The translations under genes were made by a program, and so were the position numbers. From the NCBI GenBank assembly GCA_902784675.1, contig CACZVR010000001.1:62001-126000 (forward strand): a DNA stretch of 64,000 bases, read 5' to 3'. The number at the start of each line of letters is the position of its first letter. The first letter of the stretch is position 1. Below are positions 25,097 through 34,227 of this stretch, in pieces. The stretch comes from an uncultured Bacteroidales bacterium (GTDB taxonomy: Bacteria > Bacteroidota > Bacteroidia > Bacteroidales > Muribaculaceae). A model generated the notes under the pieces. That model did not search any database. It saw nothing but the letters and a program-made list of their open reading frames with translations, and had not been told where the DNA came from.

Positions 25097-26866
25097 ATGG
25101 AAGAAAAGAATATGATCACTTTGACGATTGATAAACACGAGGTAACTGTTCCCGCAGGGACCATGCTGCTTGATGCCGCCAAGACGGTGGGCATCAGCAT
25201 CCCCACCTTGTGCCACATTGATCTGGAGGGCACTTGTGTACAGAACATGCCCGCCTCGTGCCGCATTTGTGTTGTGGAGATTGAAGGACGTCGCAATCTG
25301 GCTCCCGCCTGCGCTACTCGCGTGACTCCGGGTATGGTGGTTCACACCAACAGCGCCCGTGTGATTCGCGCCCGCAAGACTGTTGCCGAGCTCATGCTCA
25401 GCGACCATCCCAACGATTGCTTGACCTGCCCCAAGTGCAGTGATTGCGAATTGCAGCGCCTGGTAATGCGCTTCAACATCCGCCAAATGCCCTATAACGG
25501 TGGCGAACAGAGTGAGCGCAAACAGGAACTCACCCCCGCCATCTCCCGCAATATGGAGAAGTGTGTTTACTGCCGCCGTTGCGAGAGCGTCTGCAACAAC
25601 GTGCAGTCGGTCGGTGTGCTGAGCGCTATCCGTCGTGGTTTCAACACCACCATCGCTCCCACCTTCGACAAGATGTTCACCGACACCAACTGTACCTATT
25701 GCGGTCAGTGTGTTGCCGTTTGTCCTACTGGTGCGCTCACCGAGCATGACTACACCAACCAGCTCATGGATGACCTCACTAACCCCGACAAGGTGGTTGT
25801 TGCTCAGCCTGCTCCTGCCGTGCGTTTCGCACTGGGCGAGGAATTCGGCATGAAGCCCGGCACTATCGTGACTGGCAAGATGGCTACCGCATTGCGTGAC
25901 CTGGGATTTGACTATGCATTCGACACCGACTTCGCTGCCGACCTCACCATCATGGAGGAGGGTACCGAGATTCTGCAACGCCTCAACAAGTTCCTTGCTG
26001 GCGATAAGGATGTGAAGTTGCCGATCATGACATCGTGCTGCCCTGCATGGGTTAACTTCTATGAGCACGAGTATCCCGATCTGCTTGATTATCCCTCAAC
26101 AGCCAAGTCACCCGCCCAGATGTTCGGCGCTATTGCCAAGACCTATTGGGCCGAGAAGATGGGCATCCCCCGCGAGAAACTCGTGGTTGTTTCCATCATG
26201 CCCTGCTTGGCTAAGAAGTATGAGGCTGGCCGTGACGAGTTCAAGGTTGATGGTAATCCCGATGTGGATTACAGCATCTCGACCCGCGAGCTTGGCCGCC
26301 TGATTAAGCGTGCTAACATCGACTTCGTTAACCTGCCCGATAGTGACTTTGACTCGCCCCTCGGCGAATCGACCGGTGCTGGTGCCATCTTCGGCATCAC
26401 GGGTGGTGTGATGGAGGCTGCGCTGCGCACCGTCTATGAGGTGCACACCGGCAAGACCCTGCCTCATCTCGAGTTCAACGAAGTGCGCGGTTTTGAGGGC
26501 ATCAAGGAAGCTACCATCGACCTCAACGGCTTTGAACTGAAGGTCTGCGTGGCTCACACCTTGAGCAATGCCCGCAAGGTGATGGACGCCCTGCGTGCTG
26601 GCAAACTCAACTATCACGTGGTTGAAGTGATGGCCTGTCCCGGTGGCTGCATTGGCGGCGCTGGTCAGCCCTACCACCATGGCAATATCGAGATTCTCAA
26701 GGCCCGTGCTGCTGCCGTTTACCGCGAGGACGAAGGCAAGGCATTGCGCAAGAGCCACGAGAACCCCGACATCCAGAAGCTCTACAAGGAATTCCTGGGT
26801 GAACCCTGTGGTGAGAAATCACATCACCTGCTTCACACGCACTATTTTGATAAGAGCATTCATTAA
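25097..26866 (+). CDS. hydA: [FeFe] hydrogenase catalytic subunit (HydA)
   Basis: 589 residues from the ATG at 25097, 14 bases after hydB; the frame reaches back into hydB but that part is not family-like. N-terminal [2Fe-2S] domain (Cys39, 55, 58, 72), His-ligated [4Fe-4S] cluster (His104, Cys108, 111, 117), two [4Fe-4S] clusters (Cys156-166 and Cys199-209). H-cluster motifs are complete: TSCCPAW at 312-318, MPCLAKKYE from 368, and EVMACPGGCIGGAGQP. A small-subunit-like tail follows. This is the H2-forming subunit of the HydABC complex (annotated in databases as group A NADH-dependent type). Confidence 0.96.
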   Translation: MEEKNMITLTIDKHEVTVPAGTMLLDAAKTVGISIPTLCHIDLEGTCVQNMPASCRICVVEIEGRRNLAPACATRVTPGMVVHTNSARVIRARKTVAELMLSDHPNDCLTCPKCSDCELQRLVMRFNIRQMPYNGGEQSERKQELTPAISRNMEKCVYCRRCESVCNNVQSVGVLSAIRRGFNTTIAPTFDKMFTDTNCTYCGQCVAVCPTGALTEHDYTNQLMDDLTNPDKVVVAQPAPAVRFALGEEFGMKPGTIVTGKMATALRDLGFDYAFDTDFAADLTIMEEGTEILQRLNKFLAGDKDVKLPIMTSCCPAWVNFYEHEYPDLLDYPSTAKSPAQMFGAIAKTYWAEKMGIPREKLVVVSIMPCLAKKYEAGRDEFKVDGNPDVDYSISTRELGRLIKRANIDFVNLPDSDFDSPLGESTGAGAIFGITGGVMEAALRTVYEVHTGKTLPHLEFNEVRGFEGIKEATIDLNGFELKVCVAHTLSNARKVMDALRAGKLNYHVVEVMACPGGCIGGAGQPYHHGNIEILKARAAAVYREDEGKALRKSHENPDIQKLYKEFLGEPCGEKSHHLLHTHYFDKSIH

Positions 26867-26890
26867 TCGACACAAAACATCAATTACGAT

Positions 26891-27385
26891 ATGAAGAAGA
26901 AAGAAGAAATCAAACTGGCGTGTACAGTTGTTAAGCAGGTCGAGGAAATCTGCGACAAGCACGGCAACAAGCCTGGTGAATTGATTAACGTGCTGCACGA
27001 GTGCCAAGCATTGCACGGCTATCTCCCCGAGGAAATGCAGCGCATCATTGCCCGCAAGTTGCGCGTGCCCGCTTCCAAGGTTTATGGTGTGGTGACGTTC
27101 TACTCGTTCTTCACGATGACCCCCAAGGGCAAGCACCCGATTTCAGTATGTCTGGGTACCGCTTGCTATGTGCGTGGTTCCGAACGTCTGCTGGAGGAAA
27201 TCAAGCGCATCTTGGGCATCGAGGTGGGCGAGACGACCCCCGACGGCAAGTTCTCGTTGGACTGCCTGCGTTGCGTGGGTGCTTGCGGTCTTGCTCCCGT
27301 TGTCATGATCGGTGAGCACGTCTATGGCCGCCTCGACGTCAAGGACATTCGTCAGATCCTTGAAAATGTCGCTGCAGAAGATTAA
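26891..27385 (+). CDS. hydC: [FeFe] hydrogenase NuoE-like subunit (HydC)
   Basis: 164 residues. Helical N-terminal part (to about 85) followed by a thioredoxin-like [2Fe-2S] domain with CLGTAC and CLRCVGAC as cluster ligands. The gamma subunit of trimeric hydrogenases relays electrons between the flavin subunit and HydA. It lies 24 bases after hydA, last gene of the operon. Confidence 0.95.
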   Translation: MKKKEEIKLACTVVKQVEEICDKHGNKPGELINVLHECQALHGYLPEEMQRIIARKLRVPASKVYGVVTFYSFFTMTPKGKHPISVCLGTACYVRGSERLLEEIKRILGIEVGETTPDGKFSLDCLRCVGACGLAPVVMIGEHVYGRLDVKDIRQILENVAAED

Positions 27386-27406
27386 GCATTAAACATCACT
27401 ATTGTC

Positions 27407-27445
27407 AAGAGCAGGATGTTACCATCGCGGTAGCATCCTGCTCTT
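27407..27445 (+). terminator. Terminator after hydC
   Basis: 17-base arms 27407-27423/27429-27445 (one wobble), 5-base loop. The following T-tract is weak. Confidence 0.7.
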
Positions 27446-27562
27446 CATTTACACCAATAATAAAGTATGCAATTTACTATGGAAACGCCTATGCTTTGGT
27501 CAGCAATGAAGATAGTATGATGAAATAGCAATGGAATTTGATGTATTTTTCGTGCCCTCAGC

Positions 27563-27593
27563 TTTGATTTATGGTCAAAAAAAAGTAATTTTG
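27563..27593 (+). promoter_or_regulatory. Promoter of the second hydrogenase gene
   Basis: TTTG (27563-27566), 19-base spacer, TAATTTTG (27586-27593): full agreement with the Bacteroidetes consensus. Confidence 0.82.
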
Positions 27594-27658
27594 TAACCAA
27601 ATTCAATAAAATGCTGTTCTTGGCAAATGGCTAATTCGAGATAACCGACTCACTTTCA

Positions 27659-29485
27659 ATGGATATACAACATAACGAGACATCGATGAATAAATCTGAG
27701 AAGGAACAAGTGCGTCCCGATCAGGATAGCAGTCATGCTGATGTAGAGGCATACGGTCTGATTGGCAACCCTCATCTTCAGGTCTTGTGTTGCAGCGGGT
27801 CGGCTTGCTATGGCTCGGACAGCCTTAAAATCATTGATCGTTTTATTCGTGTCATTGCCGAGTATGGCTTGGGCAGTCGTGTCGATGTCGTAGCTACAGG
27901 ATGTTTCGGCTTTTGCGCCAAGGGACCCATTGTCAGGATTATGCCCGACAACACCACATACGTCCAGGTGCATCCCGAGGATGTTGAGGATATCGTCAAG
28001 ACACACATTATTGATGGCCGTCTGCTTGAACGTCTGCAATATGTGGACTTCACGGCTCATCAGTTGATGGATGATTCCAAGCATTGGAGTTCCTATCCCA
28101 AGCAGCTGTCAATGGATGCCATGCTCCATGACTACATCTATGAGATTGGCGGCAAGAAGTTCCTGTCGGTGCTCTCCTACAAGATTGATCCTGAAAAATG
28201 TCGTGGTTGCAGTGCCTGCAAGCGCAATTGCTCGAGCAGCGCTATCGTGGGAGACTTGAGGCATCCTCACTTGATTAACCCCTACAAGTGCACTTGTTGC
28301 GGGCATTGCATGACCAAGTGTAAGTTTGATGCCATTCATGGCCCGGTTGGAGCCCTCAGCGAGCGCAACTATGTCGAGGATCTGTTGGTAGATGTTACCG
28401 ACCCCGACAAGGTTGTCGTTGCTCAAACAGCACCAGCTGTGCGTTATGCCTTGGGCGAGGAATTCGGCATGGCGCCGGGAACTATCGTCACGGGCAAGAT
28501 GATTACTGCCCTGCGCAAAGTGGGTGTGGATTATGTGTTTGATACCGACTTCGGCGCCGACATCACAATCATGGAAGAGGCTGCCGAGATTGTTGACCGA
28601 TTGAGAAAGTTTATTGCCGGTGACAAGACCGTGAGAATTCCCATCACCACATCATGCTGTCCGGCATGGGTCAACTTCTATGAGAATGAATACCCCGACT
28701 TGCGCGAGTACCCTTCCACCTGCAAATCCCCGGCGCAGATGTTGGGCGCTGTCCTCAAGTCCTATTGGGCCGAGCGCATGGGTATTCCCCGTGACAAACT
28801 GGTGGTGGTCTCGGTGATGCCGTGCTTGTCTAAAAAATATGAGTGCGCGCGAGACGAGTTTATCACCGACGGTGTTCCTGACGTTGATTATTCGATCACT
28901 ACTATAGAGTTGGCTGAACTTATCAAGCGCATGAACCTTCGTTTTGACAAGTTGGTCGATGGTCAGTTTGATTTCCCGTTGGGTGATGCCTCGGGCGCAG
29001 GCACGATATTCGGTACAACTGGTGGTGTGATGGAAGCGGCACTGCGCACGGTCTATGAGGAATTTACCGGAGAGACACTGTCGCGCATCGAGTTTGATGA
29101 GGTGCGTGGTCTGGACGGTATTCGTGAAGCCGTCATTGACCTCAATGGTTTTGAATTGAAGGTTTGCGTGGTCAACACCCTCAGGAATGCTCGAGTGGTG
29201 ATGGACAAGCTGCGTGCCGGTGAGTTGGACTATCACGTCATTGAGGTAATGGCATGTCCTGGTGGCTGCATCGGTGGAACGGGTCAGCCTTATCACCACG
29301 GTGATATCGAGATCATTAAGGCCCGTCAGCGTGCCATCTACAGCGAGGATGTATGGAAACATCAACGCAAGAGTCACGAGAATCCCGTGATTCAGCGCCT
29401 TTATCGCGAATTCTTGGGTGAACCCCTGCATGGCAAAGCCCATGACTTGCTCCACACCAAGTATCGTGATAAGTCAATCCTGTAA
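27659..29485 (+). CDS. [FeFe] hydrogenase of mixed HydB/HydA architecture
   Basis: 608 residues. Residues about 39-125 are a HydB-like thioredoxin [2Fe-2S] domain (Cys45, Cys50, Cys82, Cys86). After a linker comes a two-[4Fe-4S] module (Cys181/184/187/191 and Cys211/214/217/221) that matches the C-terminal end of HydB, not the HydA ferredoxin part. From about residue 238 it is HydA-like, with intact H-cluster motifs TSCCPAW (331-337), MPCLSKKYE (387-395) and EVMACPGGCIGGTGQP (529-544) and the small-subunit tail. The FMN/NADH domain of HydB and the HydA [2Fe-2S] and His-cluster are missing. All H-cluster ligands (Cys334, 389, 533, 537) and proton-relay Cys333 are present, so it is probably an active enzyme using ferredoxin or another small donor. 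It has its own promoter. Its stop lies 11 bases from that of convergent hydF. Confidence 0.9.
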   Translation: MDIQHNETSMNKSEKEQVRPDQDSSHADVEAYGLIGNPHLQVLCCSGSACYGSDSLKIIDRFIRVIAEYGLGSRVDVVATGCFGFCAKGPIVRIMPDNTTYVQVHPEDVEDIVKTHIIDGRLLERLQYVDFTAHQLMDDSKHWSSYPKQLSMDAMLHDYIYEIGGKKFLSVLSYKIDPEKCRGCSACKRNCSSSAIVGDLRHPHLINPYKCTCCGHCMTKCKFDAIHGPVGALSERNYVEDLLVDVTDPDKVVVAQTAPAVRYALGEEFGMAPGTIVTGKMITALRKVGVDYVFDTDFGADITIMEEAAEIVDRLRKFIAGDKTVRIPITTSCCPAWVNFYENEYPDLREYPSTCKSPAQMLGAVLKSYWAERMGIPRDKLVVVSVMPCLSKKYECARDEFITDGVPDVDYSITTIELAELIKRMNLRFDKLVDGQFDFPLGDASGAGTIFGTTGGVMEAALRTVYEEFTGETLSRIEFDEVRGLDGIREAVIDLNGFELKVCVVNTLRNARVVMDKLRAGELDYHVIEVMACPGGCIGGTGQPYHHGDIEIIKARQRAIYSEDVWKHQRKSHENPVIQRLYREFLGEPLHGKAHDLLHTKYRDKSIL

Positions 29486-29496
29486 CAAAAGTTTTT

Positions 29497-30699
29497 TTAG
29501 GGTAACGCTACTTTGCCCAGAATTCCCTTGATGTGAGCGATGGTGATACCATAGTTGGTCATCGGTGTGCCCTGGTGACGGCACTGATCTACACGTTGTA
29601 GCATAAAACGGCGGTTAAACATACAGCCGCCGCAATGGATGACAAGGTCATAACTTGTCACATCATCAGGAAAATCTTTACCAGCTGCGATGTCAATGGT
29701 TAAGCCTTGACCCACGCGTTGGCGAAGCATGCGCGGAATCTTTTCACGCCCGATATCCTCGGCAAGCGGTGCATGGGTGCACGCTTCGGCGATGAGTACG
29801 CGCGATTGTTCGGTCAGTCGGTCGATTGCCATGGCGCTACGGACAAAGAAGCGGATGTCGCCCTTGTGTGCAGCCATCAGCACCGAAAACGAGGTGAGCA
29901 GGCTTTCGGCCGGTTTTTTCTTTTCTACGATATCAAAGACTTGTGAATCGGTGATCAACAAGTGCGGCGGCTCGCGCAAGGCTGCCAGTGTGCGGTCGAT
30001 GTCTTCGGTCGTGCAACAAATGGCGACACAACCCTTGTCCATCAAGTCGCGTAGGGTTTGCACCTGTGGCAGAATCAGTCTTCCCTTGGGTGCCTGTGGG
30101 TCCTGTGGCATGACCAGCAGCACGGTGTCACCAGCCTGAGCAAGTGAGCCTGTCAGAGATTGTTTTTCGCCTTCGGGAGCAAGCCCGGCTAATGTCTGTT
30201 TGAGCAGGTCCAGGCCTGTGCCTTTCAACGCGCTCACAGCGATGGCGTCGCAGCCCAACCGCTTGGCAATATCTGCAAGTAGGGTAGTGGGGGTATCTTG
30301 CAAAAGGTCCACCTTATTTAAAACGGCCACAAAGGGTACATTGGCTTGTTTGAGCAATCCTGCCCACCGCACCTCGTCTTCAAGGGACAAGCCGTCGGTC
30401 ACAATGATGGCGATGTCGGTCTGCTTGATGACCTCGCGGGTGCGTTCAGCACGCAAGTCGCCCACCGTGCCGCTATCGTCAAATCCGGCAGTGTCAATCA
30501 GCACACAGGGTCCCAGCGGGAGAATCTCCATCGACTTGCTGACGGGGTCGGTTGTCGTGCCTGGCACATCGCTCACCAGGGCTGTCTGCTGCCCTGTGAG
30601 CGCATTGATGAGCGACGACTTTCCCGCATTGCGCCGTCCGAACAACGCAATATGCAACCGTTCACTCTGTGGCGTCCTGTTGAAACTGTTGTCTACCAT
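29497..30699 (-). CDS. hydF: [FeFe] hydrogenase maturation GTPase HydF
   Basis: Scaffold on which the 2Fe subcluster is built and from which it is delivered to HydA. 400 residues. GTPase domain: P-loop GRRNAGKSS (21-29), DTAG (69-72), NKVD (128-131). The middle dimerisation domain is followed by the cluster domain with Cys307-x-His309 ... His355-Cys356-x2-Cys359, the HydF [4Fe-4S] pattern. It lies downstream of hydG on the same strand, across a 106-base spacer containing an 18-bp inverted repeat, and converges on the second hydrogenase gene. Confidence 0.96.
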   Translation of the reverse strand: MVDNSFNRTPQSERLHIALFGRRNAGKSSLINALTGQQTALVSDVPGTTTDPVSKSMEILPLGPCVLIDTAGFDDSGTVGDLRAERTREVIKQTDIAIIVTDGLSLEDEVRWAGLLKQANVPFVAVLNKVDLLQDTPTTLLADIAKRLGCDAIAVSALKGTGLDLLKQTLAGLAPEGEKQSLTGSLAQAGDTVLLVMPQDPQAPKGRLILPQVQTLRDLMDKGCVAICCTTEDIDRTLAALREPPHLLITDSQVFDIVEKKKPAESLLTSFSVLMAAHKGDIRFFVRSAMAIDRLTEQSRVLIAEACTHAPLAEDIGREKIPRMLRQRVGQGLTIDIAAGKDFPDDVTSYDLVIHCGGCMFNRRFMLQRVDQCRHQGTPMTNYGITIAHIKGILGKVALP

Positions 30700-30725
30700 A
30701 AAACTGACAGTATTTTAAAATATGA

Positions 30726-30792
30726 AAACAACAAATACAATAATTACAATTGTTTGAAAATCATCAATTTGCACTTATTGTATTTGTTGTTT
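30726..30792. repeat. 18-bp perfect inverted repeat in the hydG-hydF spacer
   Basis: Arms 30726-30743 and 30775-30792 (aaacaacaaatacaataa and its exact complement), 31 bases apart. AT-rich, without a T-run. Fills most of the spacer. Confidence 0.7.
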
Positions 30793-30805
30793 CCTTTTCG
30801 ATTTT

Positions 30806-32221
30806 TTAGAAGTAGAAGTCGCGCTTGCCAGCAGCAATCTCTTGTATGTGCTGCGTAGCGATTTCCCGTACACGGTCGTTCTTGATTTTGGCCATCTCCC
30901 GCTCGATGAGGATATTGCCCTTGGCAACAGTGTCCTTGCTGGCAAAGTCCATGAGGTACTCCTTGAGTGTCATCAGTGCGTTGGGTGTGCAGATGTCACC
31001 AATTTTGCCGGCCTTACACAGTTCCATGAAACGGTCACCGGTACGGCCCGAGCGATAGCAAGCAGTGCAGAAACTGGGCAGATAACCGATGGACAGTAGC
31101 CAGTTGATGACCTCGTCGAGGGTGCGCGTGTCGCTTACGTCAAACTGTGCTGTTTCATCATGACGCTCCACAGTGGTGTAGCCACCCACACTGGTGCGGC
31201 TGCCGCCACTGATCTGGGAAACACCCAGGTCAAGCACCTTGGCACGCACGCTCTGGCTCTCGCGGGTTGAAATAATCATTCCCGTGTAGGGTACAGCCAG
31301 ACGGATGACTGCAATGATGCGGCAGAAGATGTCATCGGGCAGTACATCGGGGAACTCGTCGAGGGTGATGTCCTCGGCGGGGCAGATGCGAGGTACACTG
31401 ATGGTGTGGGGACCCACACCGAACTTGGCTTCGAGATGTTCGGCATGCATCAGCAGGCCCACGAAGTCATAGCGATAGGTCGTCAAGCCATACAGCACAC
31501 CGATGCCCACATCGTCGCAGCCACCTTGCTGGGCGCGGTCCATCGCCTCGGTGTGATAGCAGTAGTTGCTTTTGGGACCCGTGGGATGCAAAGCCTCATA
31601 GTTCTTGCGGTTGTAAGTTTCCTGGAACAGAATATAGGTACCGATGCCAGCGGCTTTCAACTTCTCGTATGCTTCGACCTCGGTGGCAGCGATGTTCACG
31701 TTCAGACGGCGGATCTCACCGTTGCCCACCTTGGTGTTATAGATGGTGTGGATTGACTCCAGAATATATTCCAGCGGGTTCATCACGGGATGTTCGCCCG
31801 CCTCGAGGGCAATGCGCTTGTGTCCCATCTTGACCAGCGCCTCGACCTCGGCGCGGATTTCGTCCTGTGACAATTTTTTGCGCGGAATAGTCTTGTTCTT
31901 GGCATGATAAGGACAATAGACACAGCCGTTGATGCAGTAGTTGGACAGATACAGCGGCGCGAACATCACAATGCGGTTACCGTAAAAACGTTGCTTTACC
32001 TCGCGTGCCAACTGTTCGTAACGCTCGATCAGGTCGGGCTGGTCGCAATCCAACAGCACGGCGGCTTCGCGATGGGTCAAACCCTTGCATTTCGCCGCCT
32101 TCTCGATAATTTCTTCAATCAGAGCACGGTTGCTCTTATTCTTTTCAGCGTAGGATAGAGTCTCCAGTATCTCGCTATCGTCGATAAATTCATCGGCGTG
32201 GTTAGATTTAATGTTATACAT
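30806..32221 (-). CDS. hydG: [FeFe] hydrogenase maturation radical SAM enzyme HydG (tyrosine lyase)
   Basis: Splits tyrosine to give the CO and CN ligands of the H-cluster. 471 residues. Radical-SAM Cys triad C-x3-C-x2-C at Cys96, 100 and 103 (NYCINGCVYCPYH). The C-terminal auxiliary cluster motif C-x2-C-x22-C is at Cys385, 388 and 411, specific for HydG versus ThiH. It starts 20 bases after typA on the same strand. The third maturase, hydE, is not in the window. Confidence 0.97.
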   Translation of the reverse strand: MYNIKSNHADEFIDDSEILETLSYAEKNKSNRALIEEIIEKAAKCKGLTHREAAVLLDCDQPDLIERYEQLAREVKQRFYGNRIVMFAPLYLSNYCINGCVYCPYHAKNKTIPRKKLSQDEIRAEVEALVKMGHKRIALEAGEHPVMNPLEYILESIHTIYNTKVGNGEIRRLNVNIAATEVEAYEKLKAAGIGTYILFQETYNRKNYEALHPTGPKSNYCYHTEAMDRAQQGGCDDVGIGVLYGLTTYRYDFVGLLMHAEHLEAKFGVGPHTISVPRICPAEDITLDEFPDVLPDDIFCRIIAVIRLAVPYTGMIISTRESQSVRAKVLDLGVSQISGGSRTSVGGYTTVERHDETAQFDVSDTRTLDEVINWLLSIGYLPSFCTACYRSGRTGDRFMELCKAGKIGDICTPNALMTLKEYLMDFASKDTVAKGNILIEREMAKIKNDRVREIATQHIQEIAAGKRDFYF

Positions 32222-32241
32222 GATATGAAATGGTGTTAATG

Positions 32242-34059
32242 TTAATCTTCATCTTGGCCATTGGCCTTGGCTACGCGCTTGCGCTCAAGTTCATCAAGGA
32301 TAATCTTGCGCATGCGGATGTGGTTAGGAGTGATTTCAACATACTCGTCGGCCTTGATATATTCTAGGGCTTCCTCGAGACTGAAGACAATGGGAGGCAC
32401 GATTTTTACCTTGTCATCGGCACCGCTGGCGCGCATGTTGGTCAGCTTTTTGGACTTGGTGACGTTGATGACCAAGTCTTTCTCCTTGGTGTGTTCGCCC
32501 ACGACTTGACCGCCATACACATCTTCTTGAGGGAAGATGAAGAAGCGGCCACGATCCTGCAGCTTGTCGATAGCATAGGCGAATGCGGTGCCGCCTTCCA
32601 TGGCGACCAGTGAACCGTTTGTGCGGCGGGAGATCTCACCTTTCCACGGCTCATAGTCAAGGAAACGGTGCGACATGATGGCTTCGCCAGCGCTAGCGGT
32701 AAGCACATTGGTGCGCAGTCCGATGATGCCACGCGACGGAATCTTGAATTCAAGATGGATGCGGTCGTTCTGGGTATCCATCATCACCATCTCTCCCTTG
32801 CGGCGAGTGACCATATCGATCATCTTGCTGGAGTACTCTTCGGGGACATTGATGCTGAGTTCCTCGATGGGCTCACACTTGACACCGTCGATTTCCTTAA
32901 TGATGACCTGGGGCTGGCCAACCTGCAGCTCGTAACCCTCGCGGCGCATCTCCTCGATGAGCACCGACAAGTGCAGCACACCGCGGCCAAAGACGTTCCA
33001 TGCGTCTTCGTTCTCGGTGCGTTCGACACGCAGGGCCAGGTTCTTGTCCAGTTCTCGCTGCAGGCGGTCCCAGATGTGGCGAGATGTCACATACTTGCCG
33101 TCCCGCCCAAAGAAAGGCGAATCGTTGATGCAGAAACGCATCGACATCGTCGGTTCGTCAATCGCTATGCGCGGCAGCGCCTCGGGGTTGGCTACAGTGG
33201 TCACTGTGTCACCGATTTCAAAGCCTTCCAGACCAATGATGGCGCAGATATCGCCACTGCTCACGCTATCGGCATGCTGCTGTCCCATTCCTTCAAATGT
33301 GCGCAGCTCCTTAATCTTTTGTTTCACGACACTACCGTCCCTCTTGCAGAGTCCCACTTCCATGCCGTCGGTGAGTGTGCCGCGGTGAACACGGCCCACA
33401 GCGATGCGGCCCACATAGCTGCTGTAATCCAGCGACGTAATAAGCATCTGCGGGTCTCCTTCCAGCATTTCGGGTGCGGGGATGTGCTTTATGATAGCGT
33501 CAAGCACGGCGGTGATATTGTCGGTGGGTTGGGTCCAGTCTTCGCTCATCCAGCCTTCCTTAGCCGAGCCGAAGATGGTGGGGAAGTCCAGTTGCTCCTC
33601 GCTGGCATCAAGGTTGCACATCAGGTCAAACACCATTTCCTGTACCTCATCGGGACGGCAGTTGGGTTTGTCCACCTTGTTGATGACCACAATGGGCTTT
33701 AGACCCAGTTGCAGGGCCTTTTGAAGGACAAAGCGCGTCTGGGGCATCGGACCCTCAAAAGCATCGACCAACAGCAGACAGCCATCGGCCATGTTGAGTA
33801 CACGCTCTACCTCGCCGCCAAAGTCGCTATGGCCCGGGGTGTCAATGATATTGATTTTATAACCGTTGTAGGAAATGGACACGTTCTTGGACAGAATCGT
33901 GATGCCGCGTTCGCGTTCCAGGTCATTGCTGTCAAGGATTTGCGAACCCATATTTTGATTGTCGCGGAACAGATTGCCTGCCGCTAACATCTTATCTACT
34001 AATGTTGTCTTGCCATGATCGACATGGGCGATAATGGCCACGTTGCGAATGTTCTGCAT
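32242..34059 (-). CDS. typA: Ribosome-associated GTPase TypA/BipA
   Basis: Translational GTPase related to EF-G, involved in ribosome assembly and stress responses. 605 residues from the ATG at 34057-34059 ([19 protein letters not shown]); the frame is open 49 codons more but crosses the promoter. G1 [10 protein letters not shown]3 [15 protein letters not shown]4 [10 protein letters not shown], then EF-G-like beta-barrel and the BipA-specific C-terminal domain. First gene of a likely typA-hydG-hydF transcript. Confidence 0.97.
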   Translation of the reverse strand: MQNIRNVAIIAHVDHGKTTLVDKMLAAGNLFRDNQNMGSQILDSNDLERERGITILSKNVSISYNGYKINIIDTPGHSDFGGEVERVLNMADGCLLLVDAFEGPMPQTRFVLQKALQLGLKPIVVINKVDKPNCRPDEVQEMVFDLMCNLDASEEQLDFPTIFGSAKEGWMSEDWTQPTDNITAVLDAIIKHIPAPEMLEGDPQMLITSLDYSSYVGRIAVGRVHRGTLTDGMEVGLCKRDGSVVKQKIKELRTFEGMGQQHADSVSSGDICAIIGLEGFEIGDTVTTVANPEALPRIAIDEPTMSMRFCINDSPFFGRDGKYVTSRHIWDRLQRELDKNLALRVERTENEDAWNVFGRGVLHLSVLIEEMRREGYELQVGQPQVIIKEIDGVKCEPIEELSINVPEEYSSKMIDMVTRRKGEMVMMDTQNDRIHLEFKIPSRGIIGLRTNVLTASAGEAIMSHRFLDYEPWKGEISRRTNGSLVAMEGGTAFAYAIDKLQDRGRFFIFPQEDVYGGQVVGEHTKEKDLVINVTKSKKLTNMRASGADDKVKIVPPIVFSLEEALEYIKADEYVEITPNHIRMRKIILDELERKRVAKANGQDED

Positions 34060-34080
34060 AGTGTCTTCTGAATTTGACTG

Positions 34081-34088
34081 CAAAATTA
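34081..34088 (-). promoter_or_regulatory. Promoter -7 element of typA(-hydG-hydF)
   Basis: TAATTTTG on the minus strand, 21 bases before the ATG. Confidence 0.72.
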
Positions 34089-34173
34089 CATAAAAAGATT
34101 TAGTTAGTGCTTTATTATACCCAGTTTTTATATGATATATGCGCGCGATGATGTTAAATTTACTGCTGAGGTG

Positions 34174-34203
34174 TTGAGCTAATGAAAATGTTTTGTAACT
34201 TTG
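34174..34203 (+). promoter_or_regulatory. Promoter of folP-cdaA
   Basis: TTG (34174-34176), 19-base spacer, TAACTTTG (34196-34203), divergent from the typA promoter. Confidence 0.82.
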
Positions 34204-34227
34204 CATTTTATCAAATCGAGAAGTTAA

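Noticed and set aside
27467..27520. A 17-codon frame between hydC and the second hydrogenase
   Set aside because: No promoter or conserved look; such short frames are expected by chance.
23178..29485. The second hydrogenase as a frameshifted or deleted pseudogene of HydB-HydA
   Set aside because: One uninterrupted 608-codon frame, all cluster ligands and H-cluster motifs kept, many neutral differences from the neighbours, and a consensus promoter argue for a functional gene.
30806..32221. Assignment of this gene as thiH (thiazole synthesis)
   Set aside because: It carries the C-terminal C-x2-C-x22-C auxiliary cluster motif of HydG and lies with hydF and hydrogenases, with no thiamine genes nearby.
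32668..33702. Long plus-strand frames opposite typA (and similar ones opposite hydA, rpsA, gcvPA and gcvPB)
   Set aside because: Antisense shadows of well-supported genes, with His/Val/Leu-rich, family-less translations.
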